Of a stretch of DNA of 64,000 bases, positions 24,464 through 33,332 are shown piece by piece (the stretch's first letter is position 1; each line of letters begins with the position of its first letter). The DNA comes from Sphingobium sp. Leaf26. Lineage in GTDB: Bacteria; Pseudomonadota; Alphaproteobacteria; Sphingomonadales; Sphingomonadaceae. Location of the stretch: positions 355,038 through 419,037 of the forward strand of contig NZ_LMKV01000001.1 in assembly GCF_001421665.1 (NCBI RefSeq), written 5' to 3'. Under the pieces are notes generated by a model. That model was not told the origin of the DNA and did not search any database. It worked only from the letters and a program-made list of their open reading frames with translations. Position numbers and translations under genes: made by a program.

Positions 24464-25870
24464 TCAGACCAGCCCGGTCAGATAATAGACCGCGATCACC
24501 ACGAAGACGGTCAGCGTCTTGATCAACGTCAGCGCGAAAATATCCTTATAGGCCTGCCGATGGGTCAGGCCCGTCACCGCCAGCAAGGTGATGACCGCGC
24601 CATTATGCGGCAGGCTGTCCATCCCTCCGCTCGCCATGGAGGCAATCCGGTGCAGCACCTCGCGCGGGATGCCGGCCGCGTCGCCCGCCGCCGCGAACTG
24701 GTCCGCCATCGCCGCCAGCGCGATCGACAGCCCGCCGGACGCCGATCCGGTGATGCCCGCCAGCGACGTCACCGTAATCGCTTCATTGACCAGCGGATTG
24801 GGAATGGCGCGCAGCGCATCCTTGACCACCAGGAAGCCCGGCAGCGCCGCGATCACCGCGCCGAACCCATATTCCACCGCCGTATTCATCCCCGCCAGCA
24901 AGGCCCCGCCGACCGCCGCCTTCGACCCGTCGGCAAAACGCTGCGCCACGGGACGGAAGGCGAAGAGCAGGATGGTGCCGATGCCCGCCAATAACGCGCC
25001 CTCCACTGCCCACAGAGCGGAGACCTGCGCCACCTTGACCGCGACCGGCTCCGCCATGCCGGGCAGCGACAGCGTCACCTCCGGCCCGCTCACCCAGCGC
25101 GGGATGGCCAGCGTCAGCAACAGATTGCCCACGCCCACCACCAGCAGCGGCAACAGCGCGATCAGCGGATGGACGCGATCCCCCTCATCCCGCTGCTCCG
25201 GTTCGTTCACCAGCGTTTCGGGCGCGCCATAGCCCTCCCCCGTCGCCAGCATCGCCCGCCGCCGCCAGCCCAGATAGGCCAGCCCCGTCGTCGCGATGAA
25301 GACCGACCCGATCAGGCCCAGCACGGGCGCGGCCCATGTGGTGGTGCCGAAAAAGCTGGTCGGGATGATATTCTGAATCTGTGGCGTGCCGGGCAGCGCG
25401 TCCATGGTGAAGGTCAGCGCGCCAAGGCCGATGGTGGCCGGCACCAGTCGCTTGGGAATATCGGCCCGCCGGAACATCTCTGCGGCGAAGGGATAGACGG
25501 CGAAGACCGCGACGAACACCGATACGCCGCCATAGGTGAGCAAGGCCGTCACCGCCATGATCGCGGGAATCGCCCGCCCCGCGCCGATGAAGCCGATCAC
25601 CGCCGTCACGATCGCGCGGGAAAAGCCCGAAATCTCCACCAGCTTGCCGAACAGTGCGCCCAGCAGAAACACCGGGAAATAGAGTTTCAGGAAACTCGCC
25701 ACCCGCTCCATGAACAGGCCGGAAAAGGCGGCGGGCACAGCGGCGGGATCGGTCAGGAACACCGCCAGCATGGCCAGCAGCGGCGCCATGACGATGACGC
25801 TCATTCCCCGATAGGCGGCGATCATCAGCAATATCAGCGATAATGCGGCGATCGCTACAGACATGGTCAT
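24464..25870 (-). CDS. GntP-family permease (gluconate/organic acid:H+ symporter)
   Basis: The 468-residue protein has 12-14 hydrophobic helices and the GntP pattern: IAALSLILLMIAAYRGMSVI at the start, ALLTYGGVSVFVAVFAVYP and ASGGMDSLPHNGAVIT near the end. GntP transporters take up gluconate or related hydroxy acids. This fits the Entner-Doudoroff genes found later in the window, though substrate choice cannot be read directly. The ATG at 25870 has a strong GGGAGAGGGG site upstream; longer in-frame starts extend into repeat DNA. Confidence 0.88.
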   Translation of the reverse strand: MTMSVAIAALSLILLMIAAYRGMSVIVMAPLLAMLAVFLTDPAAVPAAFSGLFMERVASFLKLYFPVFLLGALFGKLVEISGFSRAIVTAVIGFIGAGRAIPAIMAVTALLTYGGVSVFVAVFAVYPFAAEMFRRADIPKRLVPATIGLGALTFTMDALPGTPQIQNIIPTSFFGTTTWAAPVLGLIGSVFIATTGLAYLGWRRRAMLATGEGYGAPETLVNEPEQRDEGDRVHPLIALLPLLVVGVGNLLLTLAIPRWVSGPEVTLSLPGMAEPVAVKVAQVSALWAVEGALLAGIGTILLFAFRPVAQRFADGSKAAVGGALLAGMNTAVEYGFGAVIAALPGFLVVKDALRAIPNPLVNEAITVTSLAGITGSASGGLSIALAAMADQFAAAGDAAGIPREVLHRIASMASGGMDSLPHNGAVITLLAVTGLTHRQAYKDIFALTLIKTLTVFVVIAVYYLTGLV

Positions 25871-25887
25871 ACCCCTCTCCCTTGTTG

Positions 25888-25903
25888 CCCGGCGCAAGCC
25901 GGG
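25888..25903. repeat. Short copy of the CCCGGC/GCCGGG palindrome
   Basis: CCCGGC-gcaa-GCCGGG followed by GTCCAG matches one arm of the family seen at 11769, 40352 and 53559. Confidence 0.6.
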
Positions 25904-26120
25904 GTCCAGCTTGGCCAAACGCTCTTCATCAGGCAAGTCAGGTGGGCGTGACACGGGAAACCCCAAGTCCCTTGCTTTCCCCCCCCATTTCAGCCATAGG
26001 CGCGCCTTCGCATCGGCTCCGGGGTGACTCGGCGTCATCGCGAAGCATTGAGACGACAGCCGGAGGGGCGTTCCACATGGGGTGGGCGTCAGCGATCGGC
26101 CAACAGATGAGGCAATACCC

Positions 26121-26564
26121 ATGGCTCTTTACGAGCATGTGTTCCTTGCGCGCCAGGATCTGGCACAGGCGCAGGTGGATGCACTGGCGGAAACCGCCAC
26201 GAAGATCGTCGAGGACAACAACGGCAAGGTGACCAAGGTCGAGACCTGGGGCCTGCGTTCGCTCGCGTACAAGATCGCCAAGAACCGCAAGGCACATTAT
26301 GTGATGCTGAACATCGACGCCCCCGGTGACGTCGTTGCGGAACTGGAGCGCCAGACGCAGATCAACGAAGACATCATCCGCTACATGACCATCAAGGTCG
26401 ATGAGCTGGAAACCGGCCCGTCGGTGATGATGCGCAAGCAGGACCGCCCTGAGCGCGGCGATCGTGGCCCCCGTGGTGATCGCGGCGACCGTGGCCCCCG
26501 TGGTGATCGCGAAGATCGTGGCCCGCGCCGCGACCGCGAAGACGCCGCCCCGGCTGCTGAATAA
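26121..26564 (+). CDS. rpsF: 30S ribosomal protein S6
   Basis: S6 binds S18 in the platform of the small ribosomal subunit. The 147-residue protein begins [14 protein letters not shown] and contains [21 protein letters not shown] and the RNA-binding strand [11 protein letters not shown]. The last 40 residues form a charged tail rich in RGD/RGP units (from about residue 110), coded by direct DNA repeats. Such tails occur in alphaproteobacterial S6 but vary in length. It heads the rpsF-rpsR-rplI operon with 13 and 12 bp gaps. Confidence 0.97.
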   Translation: MALYEHVFLARQDLAQAQVDALAETATKIVEDNNGKVTKVETWGLRSLAYKIAKNRKAHYVMLNIDAPGDVVAELERQTQINEDIIRYMTIKVDELETGPSVMMRKQDRPERGDRGPRGDRGDRGPRGDREDRGPRRDREDAAPAAE

Positions 26565-26577
26565 GGAGATCTGAACC

Positions 26578-26802
26578 ATGGCACGCCCATTTTTCCGCCG
26601 CCGCAAGAGCTGCCCCTTCGCCGCCAAGGATGCGCCGAAGATCGATTATAAGGACGTCCGTCTGCTTCAGGGCTTCGTGTCCGAGCGCGGCAAGATCGTC
26701 CCCAGCCGCATCACGGCCGTTTCGGCCAAGAAGCAGCGCGAACTGGCCCAGGCCATCAAGCGCGCCCGTCACCTGGGCCTGCTGCCCTACATCGTGAAGT
26801 AA
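26578..26802 (+). CDS. rpsR: 30S ribosomal protein S18
   Basis: The 74-residue protein pairs with S6 on 16S r[25 protein letters not shown] and [27 protein letters not shown] are the conserved core. A GGAGATC ribosome site lies before the ATG. Confidence 0.98.
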   Translation: MARPFFRRRKSCPFAAKDAPKIDYKDVRLLQGFVSERGKIVPSRITAVSAKKQRELAQAIKRARHLGLLPYIVK

Positions 26803-26814
26803 GGGGAAAGACCC

Positions 26815-27420
26815 ATGGAAATCATTCTCCTCGAACGCATCGAGAAGCTGGGCGCGATCGGTGACGTCGTCACCGTGAAGGACGGTTACGCACGTAACTT
26901 CCTGCTGCCCAACAAGAAGGCCCTGCGCTCCAACAACGCCAACAAGCGCGTTTTTGAAGCCAACCGCGCCAAGATCGAAGCCGACAACGCCGCCCGTCGT
27001 GGCGACGCCGAAGCGGCTGCATCGGGCGTCAACGGCAAGCAGATCGTCCTGATCCGCCAGTCGTCGAACGCTGGCCATCTGTACGGCTCGGTCGCCGTCC
27101 GCGACGTCGTGGACGCGCTGCACGCCGATGGCGTGACCAACGTCACCAAGGCGATGGTCGTGCTGGAACGTCCGATCAAGACGCTCGGCGTGTTCGACGT
27201 CAAGGTCGCGCTGCACCCCGAAGTCGCCGTGACGATCACCGTCAACGTCGCCCGTTCGCCGGAAGAAGCAGAGCTTCAGTCGCAGGGCGTGGACGTGATG
27301 GCCGACCTGTTCGAAAAGGACGAGAGCGGCTTCACCGAAGATTATGATCCCAACGCTGAACCGGGCGAAATCGCTTCGGCCAGCAACGACGAAGAAGAAG
27401 AGACGGCTGAAGAAGCCTGA
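26815..27420 (+). CDS. rplI: 50S ribosomal protein L9
   Basis: L9 binds 23S rRNA near L1 and helps reading-frame fidelity. The N-terminal domain MEIILLERIEKLGAIGDVV, VKDGYARNFLLPN is complete, followed by the long helix and the C-terminal domain. The protein (201 residues) is about 50 residues longer than E. coli L9 because of an acidic tail (EKDESGFTEDYDPNAEPGE, then Glu-rich), a common alphaproteobacterial trait. A terminator follows. Confidence 0.97.
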   Translation: MEIILLERIEKLGAIGDVVTVKDGYARNFLLPNKKALRSNNANKRVFEANRAKIEADNAARRGDAEAAASGVNGKQIVLIRQSSNAGHLYGSVAVRDVVDALHADGVTNVTKAMVVLERPIKTLGVFDVKVALHPEVAVTITVNVARSPEEAELQSQGVDVMADLFEKDESGFTEDYDPNAEPGEIASASNDEEEETAEEA

Positions 27421-27448
27421 TCGTCTTCCCGTACGGATCGAACGAGAA

Positions 27449-27475
27449 AGCCGCCCCGCAACGGGCGGCTTTTTT
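27449..27475 (+). terminator. Rho-independent terminator of the rpsF-rpsR-rplI operon
   Basis: AGCCGCCC (27449-27456), loop CGCAAC and GGGCGGCT (27463-27470) form a perfect 8-bp stem followed directly by six Ts. Confidence 0.9.
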
Positions 27476-27678
27476 GTTGGGCGCGGGATGGGTGGGGAGC
27501 GGGCTGTCTGCTTACTGCCAATTTGGCCCGATAGCGCATTGCGACATAGGATAAGCAGTCGGTTGACCACGCGGCCCTTCAGGATTTTCTGATCCCTAGT
27601 TTACTGAAAGCGAACATTGGCAACGGTATTAATGCTTAAAGCGTGACATTTATTATATCGACAATCGGAGGTAGCACA

Positions 27679-28167
27679 ATGCGATGTGTAGTGCATAACA
27701 TTGTAATGATTATATCCCTCGCTGGTTGTAACCAGAAAAATCCGACCATTATGAAAATTGGCGAAGCAACATATCAATTTTCCGGCGATGTAGCAGCGCA
27801 GGATGAGAAAAGCTTAAGGTATGTTATTATTCGTATCGGCGACACTTCTACTGATCATATCGCCAGAAGCAGCTTCACGTTGGAGTATGATCAATGGACT
27901 AATAGTGAGAAGATGGAGGGGGGATTTCCCAACGTAAGAGGTGTCAGCAATTTTCCAAAACTCCGAAACCTTCGGGTTATAGATCGCCCTTGGGGAAGAG
28001 TTGTATGCAATCGTCTTGAATTGAAGGATGATTCGAATGATTTGTGCGGCACGACATTCTTAGAGTTCGGCGCGGTATGGCAAGTTAAATTCAAATTTGA
28101 TAAACTTAAGGAAAACAGAGATATAGTTTCGGAGGCCCGCTTAGTGCTTCGTAAGTTTAGGATATGA
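27679..28167 (+). CDS. Putative lipoprotein of unknown function
   Basis: From the ATG at 27679, with GGAGG 8 bases upstream, the product has 162 residues. RCVVHNIVMIISLAGCNQKN is a lipoprotein signal with lipobox LAGC, so it is likely anchored to a membrane. The mature part is mostly strands and has two distant Cys (VVCNRLEL, DLCGTTFLEFG) that could form a disulphide. No domain is recognised. The gene is much more AT-rich than its surroundings and uses rare codons (AGA, ATA, TTA), so it is likely acquired. Confidence 0.6.
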   Translation: MRCVVHNIVMIISLAGCNQKNPTIMKIGEATYQFSGDVAAQDEKSLRYVIIRIGDTSTDHIARSSFTLEYDQWTNSEKMEGGFPNVRGVSNFPKLRNLRVIDRPWGRVVCNRLELKDDSNDLCGTTFLEFGAVWQVKFKFDKLKENRDIVSEARLVLRKFRI

Positions 28168-28545
28168 TTTTCCGTTTGCAGTCATCTGGCAGAAAGCAGA
28201 CCTAATTAGGTTAGTGACCTGAGGGCCATTTTAAGCCCACCTATCTAAACTATCTGCCGTGATCTTAAATTAACCAATTTCCGTTTTCGAGCAGGGCAGA
28301 GCGCCTGCTGGATGACAAATTTTGGTCGCTTGCAGTCATATCTCTTTCGTCATGCCGGGCTTGACCCGGCATCCCGCTTTCTCCGCAAGCATCAGACAAG
28401 CGGGGCCTCGGATCAAGCCTAGCCTCAGCCTGCCGAAGGGTCCGGGGTGGCGCAATCCTGCTGAAAGCGGACGAGCGCCGTCGTTACCGGGCGCAGACTC
28501 TCCGAACAGGCCTTGCTCCAGAAAAGGACGCCGCCGCAACGGGGG
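28168..28545. other. AT-rich intergenic stretch with repeat
   Basis: No gene is seen. The left part (28168-28320) is AT-rich and continues the foreign composition of the lipoprotein gene. The right part holds the palindrome ATGCCGGG-cttga-CCCGGCAT (28352-28372) and a degraded repeat arm (CTCAGCCTGCCGAAGG, 28424-28439). Confidence 0.5.
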
Positions 28546-28839
28546 TTAATCCCCGCCCCGCTTGCGCCGCGTCTCCCAGCCCTTCTTCGCCGCCGCTGAC
28601 CGGTCGGCGGCGGATCGTCGGGCGGACGCCGCACCACCCTTGCGTGCCGAAGCATGGCTATCCGGCTTGCCCCGCCCGGAACCGGACTGGTTGCCACCGC
28701 CCGAATCCTTGTTCACGGTAGCCCACGCCCTTGCCTGCGCCTCATTGTGGCCGACTCCGCGATCCTCGTAGCTCTGCTCGATATGCTGCGCCTTGCGCTT
28801 CTGCTTGTCGGTGTAGCTGCCCTTGTCACCCTGCGGCAT
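28546..28839 (-). CDS. Small basic protein of the type labelled plasmid stabilization protein
   Basis: The 97-residue product from the ATG at 28839 (GGAG about 9 bases upstream) begins PQGDKGSYTDKQKRKAQHIE and has GVGHNEAQARAWATVNKDSGGG, followed by a low-complexity Ser/Ala/Arg/Lys tail. Similar proteins are common on alphaproteobacterial chromosomes and are often labelled plasmid stabilization proteins without proof. The lysine- and glycine-rich, hydrophilic make-up is like that of stress-induced KGG proteins. Its neighbours are also small proteins of unknown function. Confidence 0.75.
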   Translation of the reverse strand: MPQGDKGSYTDKQKRKAQHIEQSYEDRGVGHNEAQARAWATVNKDSGGGNQSGSGRGKPDSHASARKGGAASARRSAADRSAAAKKGWETRRKRGGD

Positions 28840-28973
28840 GCTCGCGCTCCTTCCTCGTTCAACACCTGTCCAACTCGCTGTCGCACGCAACGTTCACATC
28901 GGTTCGCCATCGGCAGGAAAAGGGGAGCGGGGAAAATGGGGAACGGGGATGCCGGACAAGCGTTCGATCCAGC

Positions 28974-29306
28974 ATGGAAGACCGCTCTCTCATCGAACGG
29001 CTGGCGCGCCGTCTGGCGGCCAGTCAACCCGACCAATGGCCGACGCGAGTGGAGGATGCCGCCAGCATCCTCGCCCTCATAAAGGAACCGGACGCGGCGA
29101 TGCGCGACGCGGGCGATCCCGCGGCATGGGGACTGATGATCGACGCCGCCCTGCGCGAACGTTGGTCACTCCCGTCCGCCGGCACGCAGGAGCAAGAGCC
29201 GGGCGGGTCGGACGAGGAAGGCGAAATTCGCCTGACTGCCGAAGCGGTGAGCCATGACCGGGCCGACTGGGTCCATCTCCACCATGGTCAGGCGAAAAAT
29301 CCATGA
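28974..29306 (+). CDS. Hypothetical protein, small and soluble
   Basis: The 110-residue product begins MEDRSLIERLARRLA and continues with QPDQWPTRVEDAASILALIK and helices containing EPDAAMRDAGDPAAWG. It is acidic, without membrane segments or recognised domain. The stop overlaps the next start by 4 bp (ATGA), so the two are coupled. Sphingomonads often carry such a gene; its role is not known. Confidence 0.6.
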   Translation: MEDRSLIERLARRLAASQPDQWPTRVEDAASILALIKEPDAAMRDAGDPAAWGLMIDAALRERWSLPSAGTQEQEPGGSDEEGEIRLTAEAVSHDRADWVHLHHGQAKNP

Positions 29307-29527
29307 AGGGGCTGTTGAAGCTGGCCATCGTCACGGGCCTTGGCGTTTTCGCGGTCAAGGGCTGGCGCGACTGGATGGGCACGGACGCAGACGACGAATC
29401 CGTCGGATCGACCGGCTTCATCCGGGAAGCAGTCCCGCAACAGGGCATCGCGCCCGACGACTGGGACAAGGTGGAGGAACAGTCCGACGAAAGCTTCCCC
29501 GCCAGCGACCCGCCGGGAAATTATTGA
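29303..29527 (+). CDS. Small membrane-anchored protein with SFPASDPP motif
   Basis: The 74-residue protein starts with a membrane helix (KGLLKLAIVTGLGVFAVKGW) and ends with DKVEEQSDESFPASDPPGNY. The ending matches a motif (DESFPASDPP) found at the end of many small alphaproteobacterial proteins of unknown function. It overlaps the upstream gene (ATGA) and lies before the DUF808 gene. A larger frame in another phase overlaps it but lacks a ribosome site. Confidence 0.65.
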   Translation: MKGLLKLAIVTGLGVFAVKGWRDWMGTDADDESVGSTGFIREAVPQQGIAPDDWDKVEEQSDESFPASDPPGNY

Positions 29528-29615
29528 ATCCAAGCCGTTCCTTGCTCCCCCGCTACGCGCCCTCTATGAAGCGCGACGGGTGCGACTTGCGCCCACAACA
29601 GGGGAAATAAAGACT

Positions 29616-30545
29616 ATGCCTTCGGGTCTGATCGCGCTGCTCGACGATGTGGCGGGGATTGCCAAGCTGACCGCGACTTCGCTCGACGATGTCGCCGCAG
29701 CCGCCGGCCGGGCCGGTACGAAGGCCGCAGGTGTCGTCATCGACGATGCCGCCGTCACCCCCAAATATGTCATGGGCCTGACCCCGGACCGCGAACTGCC
29801 GATCATCTGGAAGATTGCCAAGGGATCGCTGCGCAACAAACTGCTCTTCCTGCTGCCCGCCGCGCTGCTGATGAGTGCCTTCGCGCCATGGCTGCTGCCA
29901 CCATTGCTGATGCTGGGCGGCGCATTCCTGTGCTTCGAGGCGGTGGAAAAGCTGCTGGAAGCAGTCCAGGGCGGCCATGACGTCGCCGATGAAGCGGTTA
30001 AGGTGCACAGTTCCACCGAACTGGAGGATCAGAAGGTATCGAGCGCGATCCGCACCGACTTCATCCTGTCGGGCGAGATCATGGCGATTTCGCTGGGCAC
30101 GGTCGCGGCCGAACCGGTGTGGGAACAGGCGCTGATCCTGGTGGTCGTCGCCATCCTCATCACCGCCGGCGTCTATGGCGTCGTCGGCCTGATCGTGAAA
30201 ATGGACGATATCGGCCTGCACCTCGCCAAGAAGGACGGCGCGGGTACGCAGGCGCTGGGTCGCAGTCTGGTGAAGGCGATGCCGGTGCTGATGGCGTTCC
30301 TGTCGGTGGTCGGCACCGCCGCCATGCTGTGGGTCGGCGGCGGACTGATCGTGCATGGCCTGCACGAATTCCACCTCGACCTGATTCCCGGCGCGATCCA
30401 CCATGTGGCGCAAGGGGCCGCCCATGCCGTGCCGGCGATCGGCGGCTTCCTCGACTGGATGGTCAACGCCATCGGCGGCGCGATCGTCGGGCTGGTCATC
30501 GGCGGCATCATCGTGGGCGTGCTGCACCTGTTCAAAAAGCACTGA
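29616..30545 (+). CDS. DUF808 (YedI-like) inner-membrane protein
   Basis: The 309-residue protein matches DUF808: PSGLIALLDDVAGIAKLTATSLDD and AGRAGTKAAGVVIDDAAVTP at the start, then four to six membrane helices (about 80-115, 165-195, 215-240, 270-305). DUF808 proteins such as E. coli YedI have no known function. The start at 29616 lies after AGGGGA; longer in-frame starts would run through the preceding gene. Confidence 0.88.
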   Translation: MPSGLIALLDDVAGIAKLTATSLDDVAAAAGRAGTKAAGVVIDDAAVTPKYVMGLTPDRELPIIWKIAKGSLRNKLLFLLPAALLMSAFAPWLLPPLLMLGGAFLCFEAVEKLLEAVQGGHDVADEAVKVHSSTELEDQKVSSAIRTDFILSGEIMAISLGTVAAEPVWEQALILVVVAILITAGVYGVVGLIVKMDDIGLHLAKKDGAGTQALGRSLVKAMPVLMAFLSVVGTAAMLWVGGGLIVHGLHEFHLDLIPGAIHHVAQGAAHAVPAIGGFLDWMVNAIGGAIVGLVIGGIIVGVLHLFKKH

Positions 30546-30570
30546 GGGCTTTAGGGAAACGCCACAACAT

Positions 30571-30647
30571 CCGTTCGTGCCGAGCCTGTCGAAGCATGTG
30601 AGCCAAGGTCGGCGTAAAGCCCCCTTCGACAAGCTCAGGGCGAATGG
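30571..30647. repeat. Palindromic intergenic repeat, TTCGACAGGCTCAG family
   Basis: Left arm CCGTTCGTGCCGAGCCTGTCG and right arm CGACAAGCTCAGGGCGAATGG flank a variable centre. It separates the DUF808 gene from the MATE gene and covers the first possible start of the latter. Confidence 0.75.
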
Positions 30648-32041
30648 AAGACCATTTCGGATTGCCCAAAGTGACCCATCCTTCCCCTTGGCGTATCGAG
30701 GCCGGCGCGCTGATCGCGCTGGCGTTGCCGATGATCGCTGGCAATATCGCCTGGTCGGCGATCGCCGCCACCGATCTGCTGCTGCTCGGCCGGATCGGGG
30801 CGGAGGCGGTGGCGGCCGGCGCGCTCGCCATCAACCTGTTCCACGCGCTGTTGCTGTTCGGCATGGGGCTGGTCACCGCCGCCTCTCCCTTGATCGCCAG
30901 CGAGAGGGGCCGCCGTCGGCACAGCGTTAGAGACGTGCGCCGCACCGTCCAGCAGACACTGCGCGCCGCCCTCTTCTTCGTCCTCCCGGCCTGGCTCCTG
31001 CTGTGGCAGTGCGAGTCGATATTGCTGGCCATGGGGCAGGATGCCGATCTGGCGCGGGAGGCCGGGCATCTGATGCACGGGCTGCAATGGGCGCTGCTCC
31101 CCTTCCTTGGCTTCACCACGTTGCGCAACTTCATCGCCGCGCTGGAACGGCCGGTCTGGGGCCTCATCATCATGCTGGCCGCCATCCCCATCAACGTGCT
31201 CATGGGCTGGGCGCTGATCTTCGGCCATCTGGGCTTTCCCGCGTTCGGCCTGTTCGGCGCGGGGCTGGCCAGCACGCTCTCCTCCTGCTTTCTCTTCTTC
31301 GGCCTGCTGATGGTGATATTGGTCGATCGCCGCTTCCGCCGCTATCGGCTGATGGGCCGGTTCTGGACCCACGATCGCGAACGGCAGCGGCAGGTCTGGG
31401 CGCTCGGCCTGCCGATCGCCATCACGCTGGGCTTTGAAACCACCGTGTTCAACGCCTCGGCCTTCCTGATGGGGCTGATCGACCGGGACTCGCTCGCCGC
31501 CCATGCGGTCGCGATCCAGATCGCGGCGCTGGTCTTCATGGTGCCGATGGGCATCGGGCAGGCCGCGACCATCCGCGTCGGCATTGCCTATGGGCGGCGC
31601 GATCATGCCGGCATCGGCCGGGCCGGCTGGCTGGCGCTGATCATCGGCACCGGTTTCGCTTGCTGTGCCGCCGCGCTGCTGATCCTGATGCCGCGGACCT
31701 TGGTGTCCGCCTTCCTCGACCTCGCCAACCCCGCCAATGCCCGCACGGCGGCGCTGGCGGTGAGTTTCCTTGCCGTCGCCGCCCTGTTCCAGTTGGTCGA
31801 TGCGGCGCAGGCCGTGGGCGCTGGCGTGCTGCGCGGGGTGCAGGATACGACGGTGCCGATGATCTTCGCGCTGATCGGCTACTGGATCGTCGGCATCGGC
31901 GTCGGCACCCTGCTCGCCTTCCCGCTCGGCATGGAGGGGCTGGGCATCTGGTTCGGTCTGGCCAGCGGGCTTGGCGCGGTGGCGGTGCTGCTCATCAGCC
32001 GCTGGACCCTGCGCGAACGGCTGGGCCTGCTGCCCGCCTGA
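30644..32041 (+). CDS. MATE-family efflux transporter
   Basis: The 465-residue protein has twelve membrane helices in two halves, as in NorM, which export cationic drugs against Na+ or H+. ALALPMIAGNIAWSAIAATDLLLLG and GMGLVTAASPLIASERGR are typical of the N-terminal half, and AAHAVAIQIAALVFMVPMGIGQAATIRVG of the C-terminal half. The ATG at 30644 lies inside a repeat; the GTG at 30671 (456 residues) is a good alternative start. Confidence 0.93.
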   Translation: MEDHFGLPKVTHPSPWRIEAGALIALALPMIAGNIAWSAIAATDLLLLGRIGAEAVAAGALAINLFHALLLFGMGLVTAASPLIASERGRRRHSVRDVRRTVQQTLRAALFFVLPAWLLLWQCESILLAMGQDADLAREAGHLMHGLQWALLPFLGFTTLRNFIAALERPVWGLIIMLAAIPINVLMGWALIFGHLGFPAFGLFGAGLASTLSSCFLFFGLLMVILVDRRFRRYRLMGRFWTHDRERQRQVWALGLPIAITLGFETTVFNASAFLMGLIDRDSLAAHAVAIQIAALVFMVPMGIGQAATIRVGIAYGRRDHAGIGRAGWLALIIGTGFACCAAALLILMPRTLVSAFLDLANPANARTAALAVSFLAVAALFQLVDAAQAVGAGVLRGVQDTTVPMIFALIGYWIVGIGVGTLLAFPLGMEGLGIWFGLASGLGAVAVLLISRWTLRERLGLLPA

Positions 32042-32131
32042 CGGTTCATCGTGGCGATTGCACGGAAGGAACATGGTGCAGCGCACAAAGCAATTGAAAG
32101 AATCGTCAAAATCGGTCAGGGAGAGTCCATC

Positions 32132-32452
32132 ATGCAAGCCCCGACCGAGATTTTTGAAGCGATCGCGCTCCAGAAGTGCCTGAAGGTGACCTATAACAAG
32201 ATGGTCGTCACCCTGGCGCCGCACATCCTCTACACCCGCCACGATGAAATGTTCATCGACGCGGTGACCACTGATCGTGACGGCGCGCCTCCGCGCGAGT
32301 TGAAGCTGGGCACGTTCAAGCTGGTCGGCCTGTCGGACATTCAGGTGCTGGATCAGGCGTTCGAGGCGATGTACGGCCTCTACAACGAAACCGACGACAA
32401 ATATAAGGGCAAGACCCTGTTCGCCGTCACGCCGGAAAGCCAGGCGGCCTGA
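32132..32452 (+). CDS. Small stand-alone protein, possibly WYL-like
   Basis: The 106-residue product from the ATG at 32132 reads ALQKCLKVTYNKMVVTLAPHILYTRHDEMFIDAVTTDRDG, then LKLGTFKLVGLSDI. The order of strands and the H-x-LYxR-x-F pattern recall the WYL domain, a ligand-sensing fold found in transcriptional regulators, but here without a DNA-binding domain. This likeness is an inference from pattern. A hairpin and a terminator follow the gene. Confidence 0.6.
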   Translation: MQAPTEIFEAIALQKCLKVTYNKMVVTLAPHILYTRHDEMFIDAVTTDRDGAPPRELKLGTFKLVGLSDIQVLDQAFEAMYGLYNETDDKYKGKTLFAVTPESQAA

Positions 32453-32462
32453 AAGGGCCAGA

Positions 32463-32505
32463 GCATTTTGAAGTCATCTGGACCAAATGACGGCTCGCAA
32501 AATGC
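32463..32505. repeat. Inverted repeat downstream of the WYL-like gene
   Basis: GCATTTTG (32463-32470) pairs with CAAAATGC (32498-32505), with an inner CAT...ATG pairing. It resembles palindromic elements common in alphaproteobacterial gaps. Confidence 0.5.
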
Positions 32506-32539
32506 GGAAAACAAATACGCCTGATCTGACAAGCCATCG

Positions 32540-32562
32540 GGGCGGCCACTGGCCGCCCTTTT
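32540..32562 (+). terminator. Rho-independent terminator
   Basis: GGGCGGCC-act-GGCCGCCC is followed by TTTTC. It ends the plus-strand gene at 32452 and touches the stop of the convergent ABC permease gene. Confidence 0.8.
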
Positions 32563-33332
32563 CATTTCTTCAATCGATAGCCCGTCCGGAATATCCAGCC
32601 GATGATGGCGATGCACAGGATGAGCATGGCCGCGACGAACGCCAGGCTATATTCGATTCGCACGTCGCCCCGGCCGAAGAAGGTCCAGCGAAAGCCTGAG
32701 ATCAGATAGACGATCGGGTTGAACAGCGTCATCGTGCGCCACGGGTCCGCCAGCATATGGACGGAATAAAAGGCGCCCCCCAGGAACGTCAGCGGCGTGA
32801 CGACCAGCAGCGGGATCACCTGCAACTGCTCGAACCCCTGCGCCCAGATGCCCAGGATGAAGCCGAACAGGCAGAAGCTGATCGCGATCAACACCATGAA
32901 CCCCGCCATGGCGAAGGGGTGCGCGATAGGAAGATCGACGAACAGATGCGCGGTCAGGAAGATGATCGTCCCCACGATCAGCGACTTGGTCGCCGCCGCG
33001 CCGACATAGGCGATGACCGTCTCCGTCGCGGAAATGGGCGCCGACAGCAGTTCGTAGATGGTGCCGCTATATTTGGGCATGTAGATGCCGAAACTGGCGT
33101 TGAAGATGCTCTCCGTCAGCATCGACATCATGATGAGGCCAGGCACGATGAACGCGCCATAGGCGATGCCGTCCACCTCCGTCATGCGCGATCCGATCGC
33201 CCCGCCGAACACGACGAAATAGAGCGTCGTCGTGATGACCGGCACCAATAGCCCGGTCAGCCAGGTGCGACGGAACCGGTGCAGCTCGAACTTGTAGATG
33301 GACGCGATGGCGTGGAAATTCTGGAGGCTCAT
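32562..33332 (-). CDS. ABC-2 type transporter permease (YadH-like)
   Basis: The 256-residue protein has six membrane helices and the ABC-2 pattern ([20 protein letters not shown], then the family motif region [12 protein letters not shown]). It is closest in form to YadH of E. coli. It pairs with the ATPase gene upstream, which it overlaps by 4 bp (ATGA). Substrate unknown. Confidence 0.9.
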   Translation of the reverse strand: MSLQNFHAIASIYKFELHRFRRTWLTGLLVPVITTTLYFVVFGGAIGSRMTEVDGIAYGAFIVPGLIMMSMLTESIFNASFGIYMPKYSGTIYELLSAPISATETVIAYVGAAATKSLIVGTIIFLTAHLFVDLPIAHPFAMAGFMVLIAISFCLFGFILGIWAQGFEQLQVIPLLVVTPLTFLGGAFYSVHMLADPWRTMTLFNPIVYLISGFRWTFFGRGDVRIEYSLAFVAAMLILCIAIIGWIFRTGYRLKK

